From positions 1 through 63,329 of the forward strand of contig JAFLSN010000014.1 in the NCBI GenBank assembly GCA_022510905.1: a stretch of DNA of 63,329 nt, in the 5' to 3' direction. The translations under genes were made by a program, and so were the position numbers. The stretch comes from Treponema sp. (GTDB taxonomy: Bacteria > Spirochaetota > Spirochaetia > Treponematales > Treponemataceae). This document shows positions 47,291 through 56,712 of this stretch, piece after piece; position 1 is the stretch's first letter, and every line of letters starts with the position of its first letter. Below the pieces are notes generated by a model. That model did not search any database and had not been told where the DNA came from. It saw nothing but the letters and a program-made list of their open reading frames with translations.

Positions 47291-48637
47291 CTATGCGGTT
47301 TGAACAATGCCAGCCACGAACAGCGCCTGGTGCAAGATGCGCACCACCCCGTCAGCTTCGGAAGCTTCAACTATAAAACTCACATTCACCTTGCTTGCGC
47401 CCTGGCTTATCATCTGCACATTGATGCCGTGCCTTGAAAGTGCCAGAAACGCCGAAGCCAAAGTCGCCGAAGCGTGGCTTGCGTCACAGATAATTGTCAC
47501 AATCGCCTTTCCAGTTTTTTTGTGCACGTCGGCCACGCCGGAAATGTCTTCCAAAAGCCCGGTCAAATCTTTTTTGGTGTTCACCGTAAGGCTCACCGAC
47601 ACTTCGGACGTGGCAATCACATCTATGCTCACTTCCCACTTTAAAAACTGGTTGAAGATGTGCGCCATAAAGCCTGCGGCCCCGAGCATGCGGCTGGACT
47701 GAATGTCAATCAGGATAATGTCTTTTACGCTGGTGATTGCAATCACTGGCGGCGTGGTGCCGCTGTGCCGCTCCACAATGAGAGTGCCCGGACTTTGTAT
47801 ATTGTAGCTGTTTTTTACACGAACAGGCGTTCCTGTCTTGCGGCATGGAATCATGCTGCGGGGATGAAGGACCTGCGCGCCAAACATGGCAAGCTCCTGG
47901 GCCTCTTCATAAGTCACTTCCGGAACGGGGCGGGCTTCTGGCACTATGCGCGGATCCGCGGTCATAATGCCGTCAACGTCTTTCCACGTCTGTATTTCAC
48001 TTGCGCCCATCGCGGCACCAATGATAGTGGCGCTCAAATCCGAACCGCCACGCCCCAGCGTGGTTATAGCGCCTTCTTTGTTTTTTGCGATAAAACCGGT
48101 CACCACAGGAATGGCAGTTTCCGTTCCATTTTTGTAGGCTGAAAGCCTTGCTGGAATTGTGTGCCACACATCTTCCAGCAGCTCGGCGGCCATGTAGCGT
48201 GAGTCGCTCACCATGCCCACATCCCATGCATCAAAAAACTGAGCGGCAATCCCCTGCGCGTTCAAAAAAGAAGCCATCATGCGCACACTGAGGCGCTCGC
48301 CGAACGAAACCAGATAGTCACGTGTGCGTTTGGTAAGCTCACGGAGCATGCTGATTCCTGTAAGCAGCGTTTTCAATTCTGAAAGCAAGTCAGCGCAGAC
48401 CCCGGCTTCAAGCCCAAGATCCTGCGCCGTCTTCACATGGAGCGCCTCAATCGCCCCGCAGTCAACTGTACCGCAGACAGCGCGTTCAGCGGCCTCAAGC
48501 AGATGGTCGGTGGTGTCGCCCATGGCGCTCAGTACCACAACCGGACGCTGCCCACGGTAAGCCTGAATGATTGAAGCCACATGGCGTATACGCTCCGCAT
48601 CCGCAACGGAGGAACCGCCGAATTTCATTACTATCAT
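47291..48637 (-). CDS. lysC: Aspartate kinase
   Basis: Monofunctional aspartokinase, first step of the aspartate family pathway. 448 residues. KFGGSS (5-10), VVLSAMGDTTD, a central GRGGSD motif and two C-terminal ACT domains (about 300-445), the usual site of lysine or threonine feedback. ATG 48637 has no ribosome site and lies 11 nt after a TATAAT box, so the leader is only about 4 nt. First gene of the lysC-dapB operon. Confidence 0.95.
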   Translation of the reverse strand: MIVMKFGGSSVADAERIRHVASIIQAYRGQRPVVVLSAMGDTTDHLLEAAERAVCGTVDCGAIEALHVKTAQDLGLEAGVCADLLSELKTLLTGISMLRELTKRTRDYLVSFGERLSVRMMASFLNAQGIAAQFFDAWDVGMVSDSRYMAAELLEDVWHTIPARLSAYKNGTETAIPVVTGFIAKNKEGAITTLGRGGSDLSATIIGAAMGASEIQTWKDVDGIMTADPRIVPEARPVPEVTYEEAQELAMFGAQVLHPRSMIPCRKTGTPVRVKNSYNIQSPGTLIVERHSGTTPPVIAITSVKDIILIDIQSSRMLGAAGFMAHIFNQFLKWEVSIDVIATSEVSVSLTVNTKKDLTGLLEDISGVADVHKKTGKAIVTIICDASHASATLASAFLALSRHGINVQMISQGASKVNVSFIVEASEADGVVRILHQALFVAGIVQTA

Positions 48638-48648
48638 ACGCAGGCACC

Positions 48649-48677
48649 ATTATACTAAAGCCGAAAGATTTCTACAA
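48649..48677 (-). promoter_or_regulatory. lysC-dapB promoter (near-leaderless)
   Basis: -35 TTGTAG (48672-48677), 17-bp spacer, -10 TATAAT (48649-48654). No room for a riboswitch or attenuator. Confidence 0.75.
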
Positions 48678-48785
48678 GCACATGCATTAAAGCCTAAAAA
48701 TCCGCCCTGCCGAATTCCAGCAAAGCAGACCACGGCCTTTGGCGACACGGTTTCAGGGGCAAACACCGTGCACAGCCGGCTCCCC

Positions 48786-48833
48786 TTGACGAAAGCCGGA
48801 GGCTTGCTTATAATTGTTTCTGTAAATAGAAAC
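48786..48833 (+). promoter_or_regulatory. trpA-ribD promoter with operator-like dyad
   Basis: -35 TTGACG (48786-48791), 17-bp spacer, -10 TATAAT (48809-48814). A perfect inverted repeat GTTTCT/AGAAAC (48816-48821 and 48828-48833) straddles the expected start of transcription and is well placed for a repressor. A 20-nt purine-poor leader with CGGGGG precedes the ATG. Confidence 0.7.
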
Positions 48834-48852
48834 ACCGTTCGGGGGCAAAACC

Positions 48853-49611
48853 ATGGCAAAAATCAAACTGATGGCGCATCTTGTGGCAGGCTATCCCACA
48901 GAAGAGCTTTCGCTTGTTGCGGCACGGGCGCTTATATCAGGCGGCGCAGACATACTTGAAATCCAGCTGCCGTTCTCGGATCCAAGCGCCGACGGGCCTG
49001 CGATTCAGACCGCATGCACCACAGTGCTCGAACGCGGCTACAGAACCGCCGACGGCCTCCGCTTCATTTCCACCCTGCACCGCGAATTTCCACAGACTTC
49101 AATCGCGGTCATGAGCTACGCTTCGCTTGTATACACACCGGGCATCGCGGCTTTCTGCAAAAAGGCTTCGGAGGCAGGTGTAACGGGCATGATTGTCCCC
49201 GACCTTCCCTTTGACCAAGACGAAGGCCTCACGGAAGCCTGCACCAAAAACGGAATGCTGAACATTCCCGTTGCGGCACCTTCAATGAGCGCGGAGCGGC
49301 TTGGAAAGCTGGCCCACGCAGGTTTCCCGTACATCTATGCGGCCCTCCGCGTGGGAATCACCGGAACAGACACAACAATCGGAAAAGACACGCTCGATTT
49401 TCTTTCCAAAGTGAGCGAAGGCGGAAGCAGAATCTACGGAGGCTTTGGCATTTCAAACGGAACGCAGGCGCGCGCCATTGCAGGAAGCGTAGAAGCCATT
49501 GTCGCAGGAAGCGTGTTCGTAAGGATCATCACCGAACACAAGTCCAGCAAAGAAGAACTTGCCCTTGCGGTTGAAGCAAAGGCACGTGAGCTTACAGGAC
49601 AGGCCCTGTAG
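48853..49611 (+). CDS. trpA: Tryptophan synthase alpha-chain family protein, no trpB nearby
   Basis: 252-residue TIM barrel. Catalytic Glu in ILEIQLPFSDPSADGPAIQ, with the paired Asp in SDPSADG, and the phosphate loop YGGFGISNG. All core residues of TrpA are present, so it could release indole from indole-3-glycerol phosphate. There is no trpB or other trp gene in the window; the partner is ribD, 4 nt downstream. It may be the alpha chain of a split trp pathway or a stand-alone indole lyase. AlphaFold-type or genome-wide context would decide. Confidence 0.88.
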   Translation: MAKIKLMAHLVAGYPTEELSLVAARALISGGADILEIQLPFSDPSADGPAIQTACTTVLERGYRTADGLRFISTLHREFPQTSIAVMSYASLVYTPGIAAFCKKASEAGVTGMIVPDLPFDQDEGLTEACTKNGMLNIPVAAPSMSAERLGKLAHAGFPYIYAALRVGITGTDTTIGKDTLDFLSKVSEGGSRIYGGFGISNGTQARAIAGSVEAIVAGSVFVRIITEHKSSKEELALAVEAKARELTGQAL

Positions 49612-49615
49612 CGCC

Positions 49616-50776
49616 ATGGACACAAAACCTGAACAGCACATGCGCAGGGCCATGGAGCTTGCCATGCGCGGCACGGGAAAGACACGGCCCAACCCGCTGG
49701 TGGGCGCCGTGCTGGTCAAAAACGGAACTGTCATAGGCGAAGGGTGGCACAGGCAGTACGGCGATCTCCATGCAGAGCGGGAGGCGCTCGCGGACTGCAT
49801 GGCCCGAGGAGCGGATCCGGGCGGTGCCACGCTGTACGTGACACTGGAACCATGCTGCCATGTCGGAAAGCAGCCGCCATGCACACAGGCGATTGTTCTT
49901 GCAAAAATCGCGCGGGTTGTGGTAGGCTCCCGCGACCCGAACCCCCTGGTGCACGGAAAAGGAATAGCGTACCTGCGGGAGCACGGCATTGAAGTTGAGG
50001 AAGATTTTCTAAAAGATGAATGTGACAGGCTGAACGAAATCTTTTTTCATTATATAACCACGCGCACACCATTTGTGGCAGTCAAATACGCCATGACCGC
50101 CGACGGCAGGATCGCAACCAAGACAGGTGAGTCGCAGTGGATTACAGGACAGTGTGCCCGCCATCATGTGCACGAACTGAGAAACAAATACGCTTCCATT
50201 CTGGCAGGAATAGGCACAGTGCTCGCAGACAACCCGCTCATGACATGCAGAATCAAAGGCGGTACTAATCCGCTCCGCATTGTCTGCGACACAACCCTCC
50301 GTATTCCGTTCCAAAGCCGCATAGTGCAGACCGCCGCAGAAATCCCCACCATTGTGGCCTGCACAAAACAACAAGACGGCACAGACCTGCACAGCAAGAT
50401 GGAGCAAAAAAAGAAGGCGCTGGAACAATACGGTGTCGAAGTGCTTGCCCTTCCCCGTGCACAGAACGCACCGGCCGTTGACCTTAAGGCCCTGTGCTCA
50501 GCCCTCGGAGAAAAAAACATAGACAGCGTTCTCATAGAAGGCGGAGCCGCAATCCATGCCAGCGCGCTCGAATCCGGCATCGTGCAAAAAATTTACGCCT
50601 ATGTCGCGCCGCGAATCTTTGGAGGGGCCGCGCCAGCCCCGGTCGCAGGAAACGGCGTTGAGCACATCGCAGACGCACCATCATTTTCGCTCACATCGCT
50701 CACTCAGTATGAAAACGACGTGCTGCTAGAGTACACGGCCCTTCCGCACGGCCACAAGGCAAAGCACAGCCAGTGA
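49616..50776 (+). CDS. ribD: Bifunctional riboflavin deaminase/reductase
   Basis: 386 residues. N-terminal cytidine-deaminase-like domain with zinc ligands HAE (52-54) and PCCH...PPC (about 79-89); C-terminal reductase domain with KYAMTADGRIA, TVLADNP and LIEGGAAIHASAL. Carries out the second and third steps of riboflavin synthesis. Other rib genes are not adjacent, and no FMN riboswitch is seen upstream. Cotranscribed with trpA. Confidence 0.94.
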   Translation: MDTKPEQHMRRAMELAMRGTGKTRPNPLVGAVLVKNGTVIGEGWHRQYGDLHAEREALADCMARGADPGGATLYVTLEPCCHVGKQPPCTQAIVLAKIARVVVGSRDPNPLVHGKGIAYLREHGIEVEEDFLKDECDRLNEIFFHYITTRTPFVAVKYAMTADGRIATKTGESQWITGQCARHHVHELRNKYASILAGIGTVLADNPLMTCRIKGGTNPLRIVCDTTLRIPFQSRIVQTAAEIPTIVACTKQQDGTDLHSKMEQKKKALEQYGVEVLALPRAQNAPAVDLKALCSALGEKNIDSVLIEGGAAIHASALESGIVQKIYAYVAPRIFGGAAPAPVAGNGVEHIADAPSFSLTSLTQYENDVLLEYTALPHGHKAKHSQ

Positions 50777-51332
50777 ATCGCACATGCCGAACATTCCTCC
50801 GTTCACAAAGCTGTCAGCCTCCAGTAAATCAACACACCACAACGCAGAAACACAGTGCGCCCCCTTCCGCATAAACCACGTCTTTTCATGTCCTTCGCTC
50901 CGGGGCATTCCCAATCCCGCGTTCTTGCTGATTTCTTCATCCGCGCCGCCCTGCATCCGCCCATTGTTCCTGCCCGAACATTGAAGAATGACCGGCATAC
51001 AGGCCATTCCTGAATGGCGCTGCTTTGAATTCAGCCTGATTTACAGTGTTTAAATCAACCCATAGCACAGTACGTGTTCCAAGTGAAGAATCGGACTGAA
51101 ACCAACACACCACAACGCAGAGGCACGGTGCGCACCCTTCCGCATGGATCACTGCACAGGTCAATCTTTGCCATGACTATCTTAAAAAAAAATGCCGAAC
51201 CCAAGCCCAAACGCGGAATCGTCCGACAGAACATCAAAAAAGAAAATCCCACTTGTTGACAGACTGTTTTTTTTGTATAGCCACCTGGCTTTGCCGCACG
51301 GTAGGGCGAAAGACTATTTTCAGGAGAATGCG
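50777..51332. other. Gene-free region with decayed dispersed repeats
   Basis: 556 bp without a credible gene. Two short fragments of the dispersed repeat (about 50825-50877 and 51095-51148) each keep AACACACCACAACGCAGA and CACCCTTCCGCAT-type ends but have lost the hairpin. The stretch between shows no motif I recognise. A GGAG site just before 51333 belongs to the lipoprotein remnant. Confidence 0.5.
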
Positions 51333-51731
51333 ATGACAAGCATCAGGAAGTTTCTTTATTGTGATGGCGACGATGGCTGCGGTGTTTGGCTTTGTGGCAT
51401 GCAGCAACGATGACAACGGCCAAACGACCGTGGCGGTGTTTGAAACTGCTTACGATGGAACAGTGGATACGCTTACATTATTTGACGACGACACATCCGA
51501 GAATGTCCTCAAATATAAAGGGCGCGAGCCTGCAACTTTCGCAACAGGAACATACAAATGCGATGCCACAAAAGACACGGGCAATGAAAACCATGTCACG
51601 TTTACCATTAAAAAATGATTAACACGTCATCGCTAAAATTGGAAAGCACCGATAAATATCAAGATGTGCCAGCAAAGATTGAAGGTGATGAACTTGATTG
51701 TGCATTGGGAACATACACGCGCAAGAAATAA
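51333..51731 (+). pseudogene. Small lipoprotein gene with two homopolymer frameshifts
   Basis: ATG 51333 (AGGAG at 7 nt) reads MTSIRKF. Removing one T from the run near 51351 gives FFIVMATMAAVFGFVACSN, a normal lipoprotein signal with lipobox FVAC. That frame ends at 51618. A second shift in the A6 run (51610-51615) leads into INTSSLKLESTDKYQDV and ends in GTYTRKK at 51731. The whole would be an about 132-residue lipoprotein of unknown function with two similar halves ending GTYKC and GTYTR. Either a pseudogene, a phase-variable gene, or indel errors in the assembly. Confidence 0.6.
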
Positions 51732-51740
51732 ACTAAGTCA

Positions 51741-51828
51741 ACCAACATACCCTGGCTCAGAATCAAGGCTTCCATCCTAGGGGCTGGCTTCGCAGAAGCA
51801 CGGTATGTACCCCTTTAGCACGAACGCC
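51741..51828 (+). repeat. Dispersed hairpin repeat, copy 9 (short form)
   Basis: GGGGCTGGCTTCGCAGAAGC and GGTATGTACCCCTTTAGCAC are near-identical to other copies. It lies between the broken lipoprotein and the fliG promoter. Confidence 0.7.
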
Positions 51829-51956
51829 GGCCTAAAAAGCTGGTGCTTTTGTTTTGCCTGGCGCCACGCACGGCGCATGACGGCCCTGAGCCGCCAGCGA
51901 CAGCGCCACCGATTGCAAAACTTCTTTAAACTTGTTTGGACAAAGCCCGCAGCTTA

Positions 51957-51985
51957 TTGCTATAACGATTCATATAAAGTACAAT
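51957..51985 (+). promoter_or_regulatory. fliG-like gene promoter (leaderless)
   Basis: -35 TTGCTA (51957-51962), 17-bp spacer, -10 TACAAT (51980-51985), then 6 nt to ATG 51992. Confidence 0.65.
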
Positions 51986-51991
51986 AACATC

Positions 51992-53362
51992 ATGGATCTT
52001 ACCGATTACCGCCTGAATGCGTACAAAAAAGCCGCAGGAGAGCGAAGTCCGTCCCTGCCTGACCAGGGTTCCTCAGCCCCTGCCGAACCTGCGCCGCAGA
52101 GCATTTCGCGCAGCATCCGCAGCCAGTACAAACCCGGCCATGAGCCGCTGATACACAAACCGATCTTCCAAAAAGTGAACACCAAGCTTGACCAGATTAT
52201 GGGCGGCAAGGAATCAGACCGTAAAACCGAACAGCAGGCAAGGCAGGCAGCCCGCACAGGCACATGGTTTGAAAAAGGCAGCCCCACTACAGAAGATGTG
52301 CAGGAAGCGACCCGACAGTTGACAAGCGGCGGCCTTATAAAAGTGCCGGAAGCTCCAAAAAAAGACGGCGAGACCGACAGCATATACCGCCGCGTGGCAA
52401 AATTCCTGGTGATCATAGGCGTGGATGAAGCCGCAAAAATAATGCCACACCTGACCGAGGAGCAGACTGAAAAAATCATTCCCGAAATCGCGTCAATCAG
52501 AAATGTCAGCCCGGAGGAAGCCGAACAGGTGCTCGCCGAATTCCATTCGCTGGTTGAAAAAGCCCGCGAAGAAGGCGGCATAGACACCGCGCGCACCATT
52601 TTGACAAAAGCGTATGGCAGCCAAAAAGCCGAAGAAGTGCTGAACCGATCAGTGCAGTTCCCCAACGGAAAACCATTCGAATATCTTGCAGACGCAAACC
52701 CCGAGCGGATCTGCGTGCTGCTTGAAGGCGAAACAGACGCAGTTCAGGCGCTTGTGCTTTCTCAGCTTGAACCCAAAAAAGCGGCCTCGGTCATAAAAGC
52801 CATGGACGAGACAGCCAAAAAAAACGTGATGCTCCGCCTCGCAAAACTGAAACCCGTGGCGCCGGAAGTTCTTTCCAGAATCGATAAAACCCTGCATGAA
52901 AAAATGCTCACCCAAAACACGGAAAATTCCCAGAACCTTGACGGACGCGGAGTGCTCGCGCAAATCCTCCGCCGCATGGATCCCGGAATGGAAATGGGCA
53001 TTATCACAAGCCTGAGCGCACAGGATCCGGAGCTGGGGGCCGACCTAAGAAAGCGTCTCTTTACCGAAGACGACGTGATTGCAAGCGATGACCGCTACCT
53101 GCAGAATCTGCTCCACGACATGGCTATAGAAGAAATAGCGGTGCTAATCCATGGAAAAACCGATGCGTTCCGCAGCAAGATTCTGGGCAATGTTTCCAAA
53201 AACCGCGCGTCCGTGATTCTTGACGAAGAATCCTACCGAGGGCATATGCTGCGAAGCGAAATTGAGCGGGAAACGTCCCAATTCTATGCGATGCTCCGCC
53301 GTGCATGGGAACACGGAGACCTGAGAATCAAAGGCCGCGATGACGGGGAGGTGTACGTGTGA
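51992..53362 (+). CDS. fliG: FliG-family flagellar motor switch paralogue (FliG1-like)
   Basis: 456 residues. A long N-terminal extension (about 1-120, low complexity, with LIHKPIFQKVN) precedes FliG N (about 125-210, KFLVIIGVDEAAKIM), M (about 225-315) and C domains (about 325-440). The EHPQ-like motif of the M domain is replaced by EGETDAVQALV, and the torque helix lacks the usual LLLDDR pattern (here IASDDRYLQNLL). This fits the second FliG copy of spirochaetes, which is needed for only some aspects of periplasmic flagellar assembly in Borrelia, rather than the main rotor FliG. Stop overlaps the next gene. Confidence 0.8.
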   Translation: MDLTDYRLNAYKKAAGERSPSLPDQGSSAPAEPAPQSISRSIRSQYKPGHEPLIHKPIFQKVNTKLDQIMGGKESDRKTEQQARQAARTGTWFEKGSPTTEDVQEATRQLTSGGLIKVPEAPKKDGETDSIYRRVAKFLVIIGVDEAAKIMPHLTEEQTEKIIPEIASIRNVSPEEAEQVLAEFHSLVEKAREEGGIDTARTILTKAYGSQKAEEVLNRSVQFPNGKPFEYLADANPERICVLLEGETDAVQALVLSQLEPKKAASVIKAMDETAKKNVMLRLAKLKPVAPEVLSRIDKTLHEKMLTQNTENSQNLDGRGVLAQILRRMDPGMEMGIITSLSAQDPELGADLRKRLFTEDDVIASDDRYLQNLLHDMAIEEIAVLIHGKTDAFRSKILGNVSKNRASVILDEESYRGHMLRSEIERETSQFYAMLRRAWEHGDLRIKGRDDGEVYV

Positions 53363-56352
53363 TGAAAAAAAAGCAACGCTACAAAGGTTTTGTGGTGCGC
53401 GATGTAGTGCCGCTTGAAGACTGCCATGGCACAGGCATTCACCTCCTGCACGAACGAACCGGGCTGGAAGTGTTCCATATATTAAACAACGATGAAGAAA
53501 ACATGTTTGCGTTTACGTTCCGCACACCGGCGGCAGACAAAACCGGCGCGGCGCATGTGCTGGAACACAGCGTGCTCTGCGGCTCCGAGCACTACCCGCT
53601 CAAAGATCCGTTCATGCTGCTGGCAAACCAGAGCGTAAACACATACCTGAACGCATGGACCGCGCCGGACCGCACCATTTTTCCCGCGAGCTCCATTGTC
53701 AAAGCCGACTACTTCAACGTAATGGCCGTATATGGCGACGCGGTGTTTTTTCCGCTGCTGCGCCCCGAAATATTCATGCAGGAAGCACACCGGCTTGAGC
53801 TTGACCAAAAGGGAAAGGCAAGCATCCAGGGCGTGGTGTACAACGAAATGAAAGGCGTGTACACCACGTTCAATTCCGTGGCGCAAGATGCAATCGATGC
53901 GGCGATACTTTCAGGCAGCTGCTATGAGCATGACTCCGGCGGCGACCCCTTGCACATTCCCGACCTTACACTTGAAAAGCTGAAGGAATTCCACCGCACA
54001 TATTATTGTCCCGCAAACTGCCTCGTATTTTTGTATGGCAACATTCCGACCGAAGAACAGCTTGCGTTTTTGGATTCGCACGTGCTGTGCCACATAAAAA
54101 ACGGAGGAAACCGGGCTGAAATTCCGCCTATGGACGAGCGTGAAATCCCGCGATTTGTAAAAGCGTCAGGCCCTGCGGACGAAGCGAACGACAGCTCAAA
54201 AAGCACCGTGGCGCTAATCTGGAAGCTTGGAACTTCCGCGGAACACCTTCCTCGCTCCATACTTGAGAGCCTGTTTGTCGGCGAGCTTCTGTGGGGCGAT
54301 GACTGCGCTCCGGTTTCAAAGGCGCTCCTGGAAAGCGGACTTGGCGAAGACATTGCGCCCCAGACCGGCGAAGACACCCAGATTCTTTGCAGGAGCATGT
54401 GCTGCGGGCTGCGTGGCGTAGCCCCGAAAGATGCCCGCAAAGTTGAAAAGGTCATCATGGACACGCTGGAACGGCTGTGCAAAGACGGTGTAAGCTCCGA
54501 GGATCTTGAACGGGCCTGCATGAGCTTTGATTTTTCAAACCGGGAGATTGTGCGTCTGCACGGACCGTTCTCGCTCACACTGCTACGGCGCTGCCTCCGT
54601 GGATGGATGTACGGCACAAAGCCGTGGGAGACATTGCTTATCCGCGCCGAATTTGATTCCATGAAGACCGAAATGGCGAAGAATCCAAACTACGTGCAGG
54701 GGCTGCTCAGGCGTATGCTTTTTTACAATGAACAGCGCTCACTTGTCATGGTCACGCCGTCAGCCAGCTGGAACAAAAAGCGGGATGCCGCCGAAAAAAA
54801 GACAGCTGCAAGGCTGCTTGCCGCAAGAGGAAAAGCCTCGGTGCGCACCGACATGCAGCGTCTCCGGGAATTCCAAAACACAGAGCCCACTCCCGAAGAA
54901 AACAGGATGATTCCGCGCATCACCGTGCATGAACTTTCAGGCGCGGTGGAGCCGATTACAACCAGGCGCTCGCATTTTAAGGGCATCCCGCTTTTTACCA
55001 ACACAGAGCCCACCAACGGCATTGTCTACGTAAATGTTGCCTTTCCTGCCGATCTGCTAAAGCCGGAGGACTATCCCCTGCTCCCGACAGTAGCCTCGCT
55101 TTCCTCGCAGATGGGCTGGCATTCCATTCCGTGGGACAAAACCCTTTCTGACATCGAACGCACCACGGGAGGTTTTGGCGCATACGTGCGGAGCTCAAAT
55201 GTACCTGACATGGTGCGGCAAAAAACGGCAGAGCTCAAACCCTGGGTAGGCCGCGACTGGGTTGTATTCCACTTCAAAGTGCTTTCCGAAAAAACCAACG
55301 AAGCGTTCGAGCTGCTTTCAGACTGCCTTACCGGCACAGATTTTTCGGATCTACGCCGCCTTAAAGAATTGATTGTCTCGCAGAGGAACGGAGATGTTTC
55401 CGCGCTGCTGCCTTCCGCCCATCTGTTTGCAAGCCTGCGCGCATGCAGAAGCATAAACCACAGCTTTACAGTGAATGAAATATGGGAAGGAATCTCCGCG
55501 GTGTTCACGGATGTGGCGCTCTCAAAAATGGCTTCCGCCACGCTTTCAAAACGGCTTGCAGACATCTTTGCCCGGCTAAAAAAAGGCGGAGCCATACTGC
55601 ATATCACGTCAGACACCAAAGGCCTTTTTAAAGCACGCGCCTGCCTTGCTTCATTTGTAAAAAAGGCCGGCATTGTACCGCTCAAACCACAGCCCCGCAT
55701 TCGCGAAGCTGACTTCCAAAAGCTCACGGAACTGGGCGGCGCAAGCCAATCGGAAACACTTCCTTTGTATGATGAAGTGTTCACGATTCCAGGCTCGTTA
55801 GGTTTTGCGGCAACCACATCGCAGAGCGCACCGTTCGACACAAAGGAATGCATCGCCGACGAAGTGTTTGCGCACATGCTTGAAACCAAGACGCTCTGGC
55901 GCACCATACGCATGGAAGGCGGCGCATACGGTGTAATGCTTTCGCCCAACAGCGATTCAAACGTTACCCGCTTTGCCACATACCGCGACCCCAGGCCGTT
56001 CGACTCGCTGGAACGCTACAGCGAGTGCCTGCTTGCCGCATGTGACAGCGAATATTCTGCGGAAGAAGTTGAAAAAGCCGTTACCGGCTGCTATGCCGCA
56101 GAGATGTCGCCACGAACTCCGGCAGGAGCCGGGGCCACAGGTTTTTTGTGGACGCTCTACGGCCTTTCAAACGCACAGAAACGGCGGCGAATCAAGTGGC
56201 TGCTTTCCATCACACCGGAAGACATACGCGCGGCGGCACGTCGCTTTGCCCGCACTGTTTCGCAAGGAAAAACAGTCGTTATCTGCGGAAAAACATTGAT
56301 TTCAGCAAAAAACAAAGAAAGGACTGGTACAATTTTAAAATTACCGCTATAA
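53362..56352 (+). CDS. M16C (insulinase/presequence-protease family) zinc metalloprotease
   Basis: 996 residues, the length of the M16C group that encloses substrates in a four-domain chamber. Inverted zinc motif HVLEH (65-69) with the distal Glu in VVYNEMKG. Substrates in family members are small unfolded peptides or transit peptides. No signal peptide, so probably cytoplasmic peptide clearance. ATG 53362 overlaps the fliG stop (TGATG); GTG 53359 is an alternative. GGGGAGG lies just upstream, so it is coupled to fliG. Confidence 0.92.
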   Translation: MKKKQRYKGFVVRDVVPLEDCHGTGIHLLHERTGLEVFHILNNDEENMFAFTFRTPAADKTGAAHVLEHSVLCGSEHYPLKDPFMLLANQSVNTYLNAWTAPDRTIFPASSIVKADYFNVMAVYGDAVFFPLLRPEIFMQEAHRLELDQKGKASIQGVVYNEMKGVYTTFNSVAQDAIDAAILSGSCYEHDSGGDPLHIPDLTLEKLKEFHRTYYCPANCLVFLYGNIPTEEQLAFLDSHVLCHIKNGGNRAEIPPMDEREIPRFVKASGPADEANDSSKSTVALIWKLGTSAEHLPRSILESLFVGELLWGDDCAPVSKALLESGLGEDIAPQTGEDTQILCRSMCCGLRGVAPKDARKVEKVIMDTLERLCKDGVSSEDLERACMSFDFSNREIVRLHGPFSLTLLRRCLRGWMYGTKPWETLLIRAEFDSMKTEMAKNPNYVQGLLRRMLFYNEQRSLVMVTPSASWNKKRDAAEKKTAARLLAARGKASVRTDMQRLREFQNTEPTPEENRMIPRITVHELSGAVEPITTRRSHFKGIPLFTNTEPTNGIVYVNVAFPADLLKPEDYPLLPTVASLSSQMGWHSIPWDKTLSDIERTTGGFGAYVRSSNVPDMVRQKTAELKPWVGRDWVVFHFKVLSEKTNEAFELLSDCLTGTDFSDLRRLKELIVSQRNGDVSALLPSAHLFASLRACRSINHSFTVNEIWEGISAVFTDVALSKMASATLSKRLADIFARLKKGGAILHITSDTKGLFKARACLASFVKKAGIVPLKPQPRIREADFQKLTELGGASQSETLPLYDEVFTIPGSLGFAATTSQSAPFDTKECIADEVFAHMLETKTLWRTIRMEGGAYGVMLSPNSDSNVTRFATYRDPRPFDSLERYSECLLAACDSEYSAEEVEKAVTGCYAAEMSPRTPAGAGATGFLWTLYGLSNAQKRRRIKWLLSITPEDIRAAARRFARTVSQGKTVVICGKTLISAKNKERTGTILKLPL

Positions 56353-56483
56353 TGGTAGTGGTTTCCGCAAGCATGGTCACTCACAGTTCCGTTCAAGCCA
56401 AGTTTTGAATCAGGGCAATTGAGACCGGCTTGCATGGTGCGGGGCGCGCATGTGCCACACAGGAGATGGCGGGAGGATGCGTT

Positions 56484-56705
56484 ATGGACAAAAAAACAAT
56501 AAATGAATTTGCTACAAAAATGAGAAGCCTTGTTTCAGATGTGCAAGGCGCTCCTTATCCCGGCCCGGATTTTGAACCTGAGCTGTACAAAATCTGGTAT
56601 GAACACGTGCAGCGCACGGCCCAAGAAAGCTTTGAATTCCTGGATGAACATTTTCCCACCGACAAAAAAGAATTCGCAAAGACCTTGCAAAAAATATTTA
56701 AATAA
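56484..56705 (+). CDS. Small conserved hypothetical protein
   Basis: 73 residues from ATG 56484, preceded by GGGAGG at 7 nt. Helical, mixed charge, with EPELYKIWYEHVQRTAQESFEFLDEHFP in the middle (quoted in part: two amphipathic helices). No signal peptide. I do not recognise it. It sits 130 nt after the protease gene and 100 nt before the lipocalin-like gene. Confidence 0.65.
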   Translation: MDKKTINEFATKMRSLVSDVQGAPYPGPDFEPELYKIWYEHVQRTAQESFEFLDEHFPTDKKEFAKTLQKIFK

Positions 56706-56712
56706 GCTTTTT

